Assembly: GCF_018294505.1 (NCBI RefSeq)
Contig: NC_057808.1
Coordinates: 351,671,494 to 351,735,493 of the forward strand
Direction: 5' to 3'
Source: Triticum aestivum
Lineage: Eukaryota; Streptophyta; Magnoliopsida; Poales; Poaceae
Length of the DNA: 64,000 nucleotides
Shown: in pieces, positions 48,138-59,011 of the stretch
Numbering within the stretch: position 1 is the first letter of the stretch
Layout: the number at the start of each line of letters is the position of its first letter
Notes under the pieces: generated by a model
The model's database searches: none
Seen by the model: only the letters and a program-made list of their open reading frames with translations
What the model was told of the DNA's origin: nothing
Position numbers and translations under genes: made by a program

Positions 48138-49738
48138 ACTCTATTTTATTTAAAAACTTTCAGTTCTAAGTATTTTATTAAAACATCAAGCAAAACAAAA
48201 CTAAAATGACATTCTAAGAATAGCACAACTCATGTGAAGAAGCAAAAACTTAGGCTCAACCAATACAAACCCATAATTGTTGAAGAAAAAAGGTGGGATG
48301 CCTACCGGGGCATCCCCAAGCTTAGATGCTTGAGACTTCTTGAAATATTATCTTGGGGTGCCTTGGGCATCCCCAAGCTTGAGCTTTTGTATCTCCTTAA
48401 TTCCTCTCATATCACGGTTTCCTAAATCTCAAAAGCTTCATCCACACAACACTCAACAAGAACTCGTGAGATAAGTTAGTATAAACCAATGCAAAAACTT
48501 TATCATTCTCTACTGTAGCAAATCACTAAAATTATTATTCAACATTGCATACTAAATGCCTCTGAATATTTAATACTCCTATCCTCAAATAGAATCATTA
48601 AACAAGCAAGCATATGCAAACAATGCAAACATAACAGCAATCTGCCAAAACAGTACAGTCTGCAAAGAATGCAAGAGTATCAATACTTATTCAACTCCAA
48701 ACATTATGAAATTCTACCACACTGTAGAAAATTTATCAGAGCTTATTATGCAAAAAGTTTCAACATCTTATCACATTCTGACTTTCCTCGGGAATTTTTG
48801 CAACATCGGTAAACTTTCTGTTTTCAAATAGAAACATGTATACTTGCATGATAAGCATGGCAAAGGCTATCAATGCCACTTTTATTGAAATAAAAGGTGC
48901 AAAACATTATTATAAATAACAGCAAGCAAATCCTAACAAAATAAATTGACGCTCCAAGCAAAACACATATCATGTGACGAACGAAAACATAGCTCCAAGT
49001 GAGGTTACCGAAAATGTTGAAGACGAAAGAGGTGGTGCCTTTCGGGGCATCCCCAAGCTTAGTTGCTTGGATATTCCTTGAATATTACCTTGGGGTGCCT
49101 TGGGAATCCCCAATCTTAGGGTCTTGTCACTCCTTATTCTCCTCATATCGATATCTCACCCAAAACTTGAAAACTTCAATCACACAAAACTTAACGGAAC
49201 TTCGTGAGATAGGATAGTATGATAAAGAGCAAACCATTTCACCTTGGTACTGTCAAAGACAAGATTCATAATTGTTTCCACAGAAATCCTACTGTATCAT
49301 ATCATTTACACAATTTATATTGAGCAATATAAGCCATAGAAACTAGAAAGCAAGCAAACTATGCATTGAAAACAGAATCTGTCAAAAACAGAACAGTCTG
49401 TAATGATCTAGATAACTACCATACTTCTGCTACTCCAAAAATTATTAAAAAATCATGACCACGTGATAAATTTGTATATTAAACTTCTGCAAAAAGAATC
49501 AACTCAAAATAACTCTTCTGTTAAAAATGAGACTTATTTTCGTGAGTGCAAAAGTTTCTATTTTTCAGCAGGGTCAAATCAACTATCACCCAACATGATC
49601 CCAAAGGCTTTACTTGGTACTTTATTGAAAAAAAGCTATAAAACATGATTATTACAGTAGCATAATCATGTGAACACACAAAAATAGTAGGTAAAAGTGT
49701 TGGGTTGTCTCCCAACAAGCGCTTTTCTTTAATGCCTT
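48138..49738 (-). other. E3 interior with two twin-palindrome modules
   Basis: Hairpins are at 48295-48317 and 48352-48377, and again at 49031-49054 and 49089-49113. The modules are about 735 bp apart and share the surrounding sequence, so this part of E3 was duplicated earlier and has diverged. Nearest the ORF end is a further hairpin at 49698-49717. No protein frame is convincing. Confidence 0.75.
49698..49717 (-). other. Conserved hairpin just after the E3 ORF
   Basis: Minus strand TGTTGGG, loop AGACAA, CCCAACA: a perfect 7-bp stem, preceded by AAAGCGCT. The same hairpin is at 56836-56851 in E1 (5-bp stem shown by TTGGG/CCCAA) and in weaker form at 40261-40278 in E2. Confidence 0.75.
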
Positions 49739-50646
49739 TTAGTTAGGCATGATGATTTCAATGATGCTCGCATAAAAGATAAGAATTGAAACATGAAAAA
49801 GAGAATCATGAAGAATATGACTAGAACATTTAAGCCTAACCCAATTCCTATGCATAGGGATTTTTTGAGCAAATAATTCATGGGAACAAGAATCATCTAG
49901 CATAGGAAGGCAAAACAAACATAACTTCAACATTTTCAACACATCAAGAGGAAACTTGATATTATTGCAATTCCTACAAGCATATGTTCCTACCTCATAA
50001 TAATTATCAGTAGCATCATGAAGAAATTCAACAATATAACCATCACATAAAGCATTATTTTCATGACACAAAAGCATAAAATTTTGTTACTCCCCGCATA
50101 AGCAAATTTATTCTCGTTCATAGTAGTGGGAGCAAACTCAACAAAATAACTATCATGAGAGTGAAAATTAAAATCATGATGACAAGATTCATGGTTATCA
50201 TTATCCTTTATAGCATACATGTCATCACCATAATCATCATAGATAGCAACTTTGTAATCGTAATCAATTGAAACCTCTTCCAACATAGTGGAATCATCAT
50301 TAAATAAAGTCATGACCTCTCCAAATCCACTTTCATCAATATAATCATCATAAATAGGAGGCAAGCTTTCATCATAATAAACTTTCTCATCAAAACTTGG
50401 GGGACTAAAAATATCATCTTCATCAAATATAGCATCCCCAAGCTTATGGCTTTGCATATCATTAGCATTATGGATATTCAAAGAATTCATACTAACAACA
50501 TTGCAATCATGCTCATCATTCAAATATTTTGTGCCAAACATTTTATTGACTTCTTCTTCTAACAATTGAGCACAATTTTCCGATCCATCATTTTCAATAA
50601 ATATATTATAAAGATGATCAATAATATGATGCAACCTAAATTCCAT
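49739..50646 (-). pseudogene. E-family ORF of unknown function, E3 copy, frameshifted
   Basis: The minus-strand frame from ATG 50646 reads about 195 codons. It then slips by one base in an A/T run near 50080, and the family sequence continues in another frame to 49739. Family blocks present are LNDEHDCNV, SHKLGDAIF, ESGFGEVMTLF, TMLEE, YIVEF, NYYEVGTYACRN and IKFPLDVLKM. No polymerase motif. The start lies about 95 bases after the primer-binding site. Confidence 0.6.
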
Positions 50647-50740
50647 TTTTATATAGTTTTTTTATAGAACAAACTAGTGATAAACAAGAAACTAAAAGAT
50701 TCAATTGCAAGATCTAAAGATATACCTTCAAGCACTCACC

Positions 50741-50758
50741 TCCCCGGCAACGGCGCCA
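50741..50758 (-). other. E3 primer-binding site
   Basis: Minus strand TGGCGCCGTTGCCGGGGA, ten bases from the 5' LTR end. It matches the Asp-tRNA-type site commonly seen in grass gypsy-like elements. Confidence 0.88.
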
Positions 50759-50768
50759 GAAAAGAGCT

Positions 50769-52328
50769 TGATGTCTACTACGCAACTTTATTCTTGTAGA
50801 CTCGTGTTGGGCCTCCAAGCGCAGAGTTTTGTAGGACAGTAGCAATTTTCCCTCAAGTGGATGACCTAAGGTTTATCAATCCGTGGGAGGTGTAGGATGA
50901 AGATGGTCTCTCTTGAACAACCCTGCAACCAAATACAAGAAATCTCTTGTGTCCCCAACACACCCAATACAATGGCAAATTGTATAGGTGCACTAGTTCG
51001 GCTAAGAGATGGTAATAAAAGTGTAATATTGATGGTAGAAATATATTTTTATAATCTGAATAAATAAAAACAGCAAGGTAGCAAGTAGTAAACGGGCACA
51101 AAAACCGTATTGCAATGCTTAAAAATGAGGCCCAGGGTCCGTACTTTCACTAGTGCAACCTCTCAACAATGCTAACATAGTTGGATCATATGATTATCCC
51201 TCAAAAGTGCAATAAAGAATCACTTCCGAGTTCCTGTTAGCGGAGAACAAAGGATAGGAATTGTTTGTAGGGCACGAAACTACCTCAAAGCTATTCTTTC
51301 CGTTCGATCTATTCAAGAGTTCGTACTAAAATAACACAAAGCTATTTTTCCGTTCGATCTATCCTAGAGTTCGTACTAGAACAACACCAAAGCAAATTCA
51401 TATTTATAATACTCAATCCACACAAAGAACTATAAAGAGACCCCAAAGTTTCCGTCGGAGAAAAACGTGCATCAACCCCTATGCATAGATTAGCCCAATA
51501 TCACCACGGGAATACGCGAGTTGAATGCCATAACACATAGCAAGTGAATTAATAGGATACCTCATTGTCACCTCAAGTATTCACATTGCAAGACATATAT
51601 CATGTGTTCTAATCTCTGAATATTCAATCCGACAAGATAAAACTTTGAAGGGTAAAGATTCAATTCATCATAACAAGAGTATAGAGGGGAGAAACATCAT
51701 ATGATCCAACTATATTAACAAAGCCCATGATATAGATCACGAGAGAGAGAGGGGGAGAGAGAGAGAGAGAGAGAGAGAGAGATCAAACACATAGCTACTG
51801 GTACAAACCCTCGGCCCCGAGGGTGGACTACTCCCTCCTCATCGTGGTGGCCGCCGGGATGATGAAGATGGCCACCGGAGATGATTCCCCCCTCCGGCAG
51901 GGTGCCGGAAAGGGTCTAGATTGGTTTTCGGTGGCTACAGAGGCCTGTGGCGGCGAAACTTCTGATGGTTTCTCTATTTATAGGATTTTTGGGCGTCGGT
52001 TTCACGGTAAGATGGGCCTTTAGGTGAGCACAACCCACCGAGGCACGGACGGCCCACCAGGCACGCCCTGGTGGGTTGAGCCCTCCTCGTGGCTCTTCTG
52101 GCCCTCCCACAAAGCTTTGGGGGTCTCTTTTGTTCCAAAAAAATCATCAAAAAGTTTCGTCCAATTCCGAGAACTTTTATTTCTGCACAAAAAACAACAC
52201 CATGGTAGTTCTGCTGAAAATAGCGTCAGTCCGGGTTAGTTCCGTGAAAATCATAGCAAAACCATATAAAATTGCTATAAACATGGCATGAATACTTCAT
52301 AAATTATAGATACGTTGGAGACGTATCA
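50769..52328 (-). repeat. E3 5' LTR
   Basis: 1560 bp, plus-strand ends TGATGTCTACTACG and GACGTATCA. TATA box TATAAATA (minus) at 51982-51975. It holds a (GA)n microsatellite at about 51741-51782. Confidence 0.92.
51741..51782 (+). repeat. (GA)n microsatellite in the E3 5' LTR
   Basis: GA dinucleotides interrupted once by GGGG. The other E3 LTR copies have only four or five GA units here. Confidence 0.9.
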
Positions 52329-52333
52329 TGCCA

Positions 52334-53188
52334 TCTCTAATTTTCAAAATAAACTTCTCTTTGTGTATTTGTTTCGCTCGCGGAACGGTAACGGGTGGCT
52401 AATATTTTCCATGCTGGATGTGTTATTCTCACGATGAGTGTTTATTCACTTGTCATTGCACGAGAGTAAGGCAAAGGTTTTAGGGATTCCCAGTCCCGAA
52501 ATGCAAAAATGAATTTACTTTATGTTGTCAAATAATAAATTCCTTGGAAAGTGTTGGTATGGAAGGCACCCGTGGATACGGTTAGCCATGGAAAGTGAAA
52601 GTATGGTGGAAAAAGGAATAAACTTCATTTTCTATTTGGGAACCGCCTATGGCATATCTAGCATGGAAAGTGTTCGTAGCTCTACGTCGTTTTCGTTGGT
52701 GGGATGGATACACCTCCCAAAATGTTTTTATCTCTATTTTTTCGCTTTGAGCTCTGGTACCTCTACAAATCCCTACTTCCCTCTGCGAAGGGCCTTTCTT
52801 TTACTTCGTGCCATTTTTATTTTTGAATTTGTGTCTCCATCTTCTCTTATAAAAGCACCAACTAAGAGGCAATATGATCGTGCTTAAGTATTGGGTATAG
52901 CTAATATTCGAGTGTGTTTCATGAATGGATCAATGTTTGAGCATGATGGGCTGGGGATAACTTATTTTAGTGTTGATATTTTGAAAGACATGGTTGCTTG
53001 TTGATATGCTTGAGTATCTAAATTATTATGTCAAAACTAGACTATTGCTTTGAATCACATAAAAGTCCAAATATCCATGCTATAAAGAAAAGAATATGAT
53101 ATGACTTGATAAACAACACTTCACATCAAAAATTCTGTTTTTATCACTTACCTACTCGAGGACGAGCAGGAGTTAAGCTTGAGGATGC
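52334..53188 (+). other. E2 interior, 3' end with homologue of the small E3 frame
   Basis: The plus strand is homologous to the reverse complement of E3 43400-44330. It includes a 121-codon frame at 52522-52887 beginning MLSNNKFLGKCWYGRHPW. Near the end is the shared taagcttgaggatgc polypurine tract directly before the 3' LTR. Confidence 0.7.
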
Positions 53189-54767
53189 CGATACGTCTCC
53201 AATGTATCTATAATTTTTTATTGTTCCATGTTGTTTTGTTATCAATCTTGGATGTTTTATAATCATTTTATATCATTTTTTGTACTAACCTATTGACATA
53301 GTGCCAAGTGCCAGTTGTTGTTTTTTTCATGTTTTTACATCGCAGGAAATCAATATCAGACGGAGTCCAAATGCCACGAAACTCCATGATGATTTTTTAT
53401 GGACCAAAAGAAAGATGTTGGGCCCTGGTTGCACCTGGGGGGAGCCCCGAGGAGGGGACAACCCACCAGGGCACGCCAGGAGGCCCAGGCGCGCCCTGGT
53501 GGGTTGTGCCCACCTCGGGTGCCCCCCGGACCGCCTCTTTGCTCTATAAATACCCCAAAAATCCAGAAACACTAGGGGAATCGACGAAATATTCATCCAG
53601 CCGCCGCAGAGTCTAGAACCACCAGATCCAATCTAGACACCATCTCGGATGGGGTTCACCACCTCCATTGGTGCCTCTCCGATGATGCGTGAGTAGTTCT
53701 TTGTAGACCTTTGGGTCCGTTGTTAGTAGCTAGATGGCTTTCTCTCTCTCTCTCTCCCTGAATTTTCAATACAATGGTCTCTTCAAGATCCATATTATGT
53801 AACTCCTTTTGCGGAGTGTTTGTTGGGATCTGATGAACTTCGAGTTATGATCAGTTATATCTTTTTATATCCATGAAAGTTATTTGAGTTTCTTTGATCT
53901 CTTATAGCCTCGTATTTCTTCTCTGATATTTGGGTTTTGTTTGGCCAACTTGATCTATTTATCTTGCAATGGGAAGAGGTGCCCGGTAGTGGGTTCGATC
54001 TTACGGTGCTTGATCCCAGTGACAGAAAGGGAAACGACACATATGTATCGTTGCTACTAAGGATAAAGAGATGGGATCTATATCTACGCAATAGATAAAC
54101 GGATCTTGTCTACATCATGTCATCGTTCTTATTGCATTACTCCGTTTTTCCATGAACTTAATAAACTAGATGCATGCTGGATAGCAGTCGATGTGTGGAG
54201 TAATAGTAGTAGATGCAGGCAGGAGTCGGTCTACTAATCTTAAACGTGATGCCTATGTAATGATCATTGCCTGGATATCATCATAATTATTTGAAGTTCT
54301 ATCAATTTCCCAACAGTAATTGGTTTACCCACCGTTTGCTATTTTTCTCGAGAGAAGCCACTAGTGAAACCTACGGCCCCCGGGTCTTCTTTCTCATATA
54401 TTTGCTTGCGATCTACTTTTCCTTTGCATTTTTATTCAGATCTATTAAACCAAAAATACAAAAATACTTTGCTGCACTTTATTTTATTTGCGATCTATTA
54501 ATTCAATCTATTACAAATTTCTAGCATCGTTACCCGAAAGGGATTGACAACCCCTTTAACACGTCGGGTTGCGAGGTGTTGTTATTTGTGTGCAGGTGTT
54601 GTTTACGTTGTGTTGCTTGGTTCTCCTACTGGTTCTATAACCTTGGTTTCATCACTGAGGGAAATACCTACCGTTGTTGTGCTGCATCATCCCTTCCTCT
54701 TTGGGGAAATACCGACGTAGTCCTAGCAGACATGAGCTTTTCTGGTGCCATAGTCAGAGAGCAATGA
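53189..54767 (+). repeat. E2 3' LTR
   Basis: 1579 bp; its first base is mutated (CGATACG). TATA box TATAAATA at 53545-53552. It ends GAGAGCAATGA, so the terminal CA is GA here. Confidence 0.92.
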
Positions 54768-54772
54768 GTGTG

Positions 54773-56904
54773 CATCCAACTCGCTTGCTCACGAAGACCT
54801 AGGGAAATTTGAGGAAGCCCATCATTGGAATATACAAGCCAAGTTCTATAATGAAAAATTCGCACTAGTATATGATAGTGACATCATAGGAGACTCTCTA
54901 TCGTGAAGATCATGGTGCTACTTTGAAGCACAAGTGTGGAAAAAGGATAGTAACATTGGTTATTTCCGGAGTCTCGTCCCGACTTGTGGGGGAATCATAG
55001 TCTCCATCATCCTTTCCTCACATGGGACAATGCTCTAATAATGAAGATCATCACACTTTTATTTACTTACAACTCAAGGATTACAACTCGATACTTAGAA
55101 CAAAATACGACTCTATGTGAATGCCTCTGGCGGTGTACTGGGATGTGCAATGAATCAAGAGTGACATGTATGAAAGAATTATGAACGGTGGCTTTGCCAC
55201 AAATACGATGTCCACTACATGATCATGCAAAGCAATATGACAATGATGAAGCGTGTCATAATAAACGGAACGGTGGAAGTTGCATGGCAATATATCTCGG
55301 AATGGCTATGAAAATGCCATAATAGGTAGGTATGGTGGCTGTTTTGAGGAAGGTGTATAGTAGGTGTATGCGCGGTACTAGAGAGGCTAGTAACGGTGGA
55401 AGGGTGAGAGTGCGTATAATCCATGGACTCAACATTAGTTATAAAGAACTCACATACTTATTGCAAAAATCTATTAGTTATCGAAACGAAGTACTACGCG
55501 CATGCTCCTAGGGGGATAGATTGGTAGGAAAAGACCATCGCTCGTCCCCGACCGCCACTCGTAAGGTAGACAATCAATAAATAAATCGTGCTCCGACTTC
55601 ATGACATAACGGTTCACCATACGTGCATGCTATGGGAATCACAAACCTTAACACAAGTATTTCTCAAATTCACAAATACTCACTAGCATGAATCTAATAT
55701 CACCATCTTCATATCTCAAAACAATCATAAGGAATCAAACTTCTCATAGTATTCAATGCACTTTATATGAAAGTTTTTATTATATCCCTCTTGGATGCCT
55801 ATCATATTAGGACTAAATTTATAACCAAAGCAAATTACCATGCTATTTAAAGACTCTCAAAATAATATAAGTGAAGCATGAGAGTTCATCAATTTCTATA
55901 AAACAAAACCACCACCGTGCTCTAAAAAGATATAAGTGAAGCACTAGAGCAATATTGCCAAGCTCAAAAGATATAAGTGAAGCACAAAGAGTATTCTAAT
56001 AAATCACGATTCATGCGTATCTCTCTCAAAAGGTGTGTACAGCAAGGATGATTGTGGCAAACTAAAAAGCAAACACTCAAATCATACAAGACGCTCCAAG
56101 CAAAACACATATCATGTGGTGAATAAAAATGAGCATCAAGTAAAGTTACCGATAGACGAAGATGAAAGAGGGGATGCCTTCCGGGGCATCCCCAATCTTA
56201 GGCTCTTGGTGGTACTTGAATATTACCTTGGGGTGCCATGGGCATCCCCAAGCTTAGGCTCTTGCCACTCCTTATTCCATAGTCCATCAAATCCTTACCC
56301 AAAACATGAAAACTTCACAACACAAAACTCAACAGAAAATCTCATAAGCTCCGTTAGTATAATAAAATAAATCACCACTTTTGGTACTGTTGTAAATTCA
56401 TTGTTTAATTAAATTGGTGTAATATATACTGTATTCCAACTTTTCCATGGTTCATACCCCCCGATACTATCCATAGATTCATCAAAATAAGCAAACAACA
56501 CATAGAAAACAGAATCTGTCCAAAACAGAACAGTCTGTAGAAATATGTAACTCTCGAATACTTCTGTAACTCCAAAAATTCTGAAAAAAATAGGAAAACC
56601 TGGGAAATTTGTGTACCAATCCATTGAAAAAATAATCAGATCAAAAGCACGTTTCTGTGAATTATGAAAATTATTTTCCTGGGCGCAAAAGTTTATGTTT
56701 CTCAGCAAGATCAAAACAACTATCACCGTAAGCTATCCCAAAGGTCTTACTTGGCACAAACACTAATTAAAACACAAAACCACATCTAGCCAGAGGCTAT
56801 ATGAATTATTTATTGCCAAACAGCAAGAAAAAATATTGGGTTGTCTCCCAACAAGCGTTTTTCTTTAAAGCCTTTTAGCTAGGCATTGATAATTTCAATG
56901 ATGC
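54773..56904 (-). other. E1 interior downstream of the ORF
   Basis: This is non-coding. It contains twin palindromes at 56170-56193 (GGGGATGCC/GGCATCCCC) and 56227-56252 (CTTGGGGTGCC/GGCATCCCCAAG), and the hairpin at 56836-56851. Repeated aagtgaagca words lie near 55860-55985. No gene is seen. Confidence 0.75.
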
Positions 56905-58257
56905 TCACATAAAAGAGAAGAATTGAAGCACAAAGAGAGCATCATAAAACACGTGACAAACACATGTAAGTCTAACATACTTCCTATACATAGGCATTTT
57001 ATAAGCAAACAAATTATCAAGGCAAACAAAAACTAGCATATGCAAGGAAGAAGAAAGAGACGATAGCAATCTCAACATGAAGAGAGGTAATTTAGTAACA
57101 TGAAAATTTCTACAACCATATTTTCCTCTCTCATAATAATTACATGTAGGATCACAAGAAAATTCAACAATATAGCTATCACATAACATATTCTCAACAC
57201 GATCCGCATGCATGCGAAGTTGACACTCTTCCAAAATAGTGGGATTAACATTAACTAAAGTCATGACCTCTCCAAACCCACTTTTATCACAAAATTCATA
57301 AGATTGAACATTCTCCAAATATGTGGGATCTAAAGTTGACACTCTTCCAAACCCACTTTCAATATCATTGCAAACATTACTATCAATCTCATATCCATCA
57401 TGGGGCTTAAATAAATTCTCAAGATCATAAGAAGAATCACCCCAATCATGATCATTGCAACAAATAGTAGGCATAGCAAAAATAGCATCCCCAAGCTTAG
57501 GGTTTGTCATATCATTAACACAATTGACATTAATAGAATTTATGATAACATCATTGCAATCATGCTTTTGATTCAAGGAACTATCAAGTATGGGTGCAAT
57601 AGCAATAATCTCATGTTTAACATAAGGAACTATAGCAAATTCATCTCCATAAACATTGGCATGATGGCCATAAGAATAGCAAGCATCATGTTCATCAAGG
57701 GATATTGCAATCAAATCATCGGAATCATAATAATCTATAGATTCATGCATATCATTATTTTCTTCCAAGGCAACGATCATTCTCTCGATAAATTCCTTAA
57801 CATAGGCATTATGAGCATAGTTTTCATAGCAATATTTAAGTATGTCGGAATTTTCAGATTTGTAGAGAATAATATCATACTTTTCAATCAAAGAAGCAAC
57901 TTCATGAGCACCCTTAAAAGCATCAAATTCTTCAATTTGTTCGGTATCATAGTAACTATAAACACCCTTTTCATAAGAAGATAAGATTTCATTATCATTA
58001 AACTCACATAGGTAGGGAAGGTGTTTTTTAGGGTTCTTAGAGCAACAAGTAAAATTATAAATTTCATAAGGATTCCAAGCATAACACAGCAACCTATTTA
58101 TTTGATTCCATAAGAGTCTCCCTTTTTCAGACAAACGGTGACGCACAAAATGAGCATGCTCATCTAAAGATTTTCCCTCAACTAAACTAGTTGGGGTTTC
58201 AGCACGAGCACAAATAGATCGAAGATGATCCAAGTAGAAAAATTTAAGTGGATCCAT
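56905..58257 (-). CDS. E-family ORF of unknown function, E1 copy (450 aa, longest)
   Basis: I do not recognise this protein. The intact minus-strand frame starts MDPLKFFYLDHLRS and ends VLQFFSFM. The first ~95 residues hold DEHAHFVRHRLSEKGRLLWNQ and a Cys-bearing segment. Residues ~95-240 are acidic (EEFDAF, YYDSDDL). From ~240 it follows the E2 ORF: NPKLGDAIFAM, CCNDHDWGDS, ESGFGRVSTL, SGFGEVMTLV, LEECQLRMHA, YIVEFSCDPTCNYYERG and GCRNFHVTKLPL. Hydrophobic C-terminus. The frame is intact in an element damaged elsewhere only by insertions. It sits in the gag position and has no protease or RT. Gag-like origin is a hypothesis. Confidence 0.65.
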   Translation of the reverse strand: MDPLKFFYLDHLRSICARAETPTSLVEGKSLDEHAHFVRHRLSEKGRLLWNQINRLLCYAWNPYEIYNFTCCSKNPKKHLPYLCEFNDNEILSSYEKGVYSYYDTEQIEEFDAFKGAHEVASLIEKYDIILYKSENSDILKYCYENYAHNAYVKEFIERMIVALEENNDMHESIDYYDSDDLIAISLDEHDACYSYGHHANVYGDEFAIVPYVKHEIIAIAPILDSSLNQKHDCNDVIINSINVNCVNDMTNPKLGDAIFAMPTICCNDHDWGDSSYDLENLFKPHDGYEIDSNVCNDIESGFGRVSTLDPTYLENVQSYEFCDKSGFGEVMTLVNVNPTILEECQLRMHADRVENMLCDSYIVEFSCDPTCNYYERGKYGCRNFHVTKLPLFMLRLLSSLSSSLHMLVFVCLDNLFAYKMPMYRKYVRLTCVCHVFYDALFVLQFFSFM

Positions 58258-58502
58258 ATCAGTAGATTTTTAGCAAGCAAAGATGCAAGCAAATAGAAGG
58301 CACCTGGAAACACAAACAAAAAGACATACAGAAAGAAGGCGGAGAAAGAGGCAAAGAAGAGGGCGAATCTTTTCGAAAATCATTTTAGAAGTGGGGGAGA
58401 GGAAAACGAGAGGCGAATGGCGAATAACATAATGCAAGAGACGAGAGTGTATGATGGGTACTTGGTATGGCTTGACTTGGCGTAGATCTCCCCGACAACG
58501 GT

Positions 58503-58991
58503 TGTCGGTGTCAAAACCGGCATATCCCAGGTAGGGGGGCCCAAGCTGTGCGTCTAGGGATCGATGGTAACAGGGGACCAAGGGACACAATGTTTACCCA
58601 GGTTCGGGCCCTCTTAAAGGCGGTAAAACCCTACTCTTGCTTGATTATATTCGAAGAGTATAGAGATTACAAGAGTTGATCTACCTCGAGATCGTGGCGG
58701 CTAAACCCTAGATGTCTAGCCTATGAATATTTCGATGACGGTAATGAGGATAGCCTCTACGGACTAACCCCTCTAGTTTATACACACACCGGAGGGGCCT
58801 AGGGTTTGTACAAGGTCGGTTCATCAGGGAAGGAAACGATACACCCGGACTCTAATCTCGCCGTTCACGTATGGAGAAGTCCCACCCGGACATGTTGGAC
58901 GGTCTTCAGCTTGATCTTGTACGGCCCATCCAACCCGGCCCATACTCCTGGGCCGGACACTCTGAGGAGCCATGAATCCAGGACTCCCTCA
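58503..58991 (-). mobile_element. Solo LTR inserted in the E1 primer-binding site
   Basis: 489 bp. The minus strand starts TGAGGGAGTCCTGGATTC and ends GTTTTGACACCGACA. It is flanked by ACGGT (58498-58502) and ACGGC (58992-58996), a 5-bp TSD with one mismatch. No internal region is present, so it is a solo LTR formed by LTR-LTR recombination. It splits the E1 site: CCGACAACGG lies on one side and ACGGCGCCA on the other. Confidence 0.88.
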
Positions 58992-59011
58992 ACGGCGCCA
59001 TAAATTCTTCC

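Larger units (their letters stand above)
41828..52328 (-). mobile_element. E3: non-autonomous LTR retrotransposon, minus strand, innermost of the second nest
   Basis: LTRs 41828-43364 and 50769-52328 are flanked by TSD TGCCA (41823-41827 and 52329-52333). E2 sequence reads continuously across the removed insert (gcatgTGCCAtctctaa). The primer-binding site is at 50741-50758. The interior contains a damaged copy of the E-family ORF (50646-49739), two pairs of twin palindromes and a 3.1-kb tandem duplication that includes a third, truncated LTR (45019-46483). Without the duplication E3 is about 7.4 kb. No polymerase genes are present. Confidence 0.93.
37526..54767 (+). mobile_element. E2: non-autonomous LTR retrotransposon, plus strand, nested in E1
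   Basis: LTRs 37526-39119 and 53189-54767 are flanked by TSD GTGTG (37521-37525 and 54768-54772). Removing E3 leaves about 6.7 kb. The primer-binding site is at 39130-39147. The interior has one 275-codon ORF (39385-40212) related to the E1 ORF, then twin palindromes at 40874-40956. No polymerase domains are present. The LTR shares its first ~25 bases and layout with E1 and E3 but is a distinct subfamily. Confidence 0.93.
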
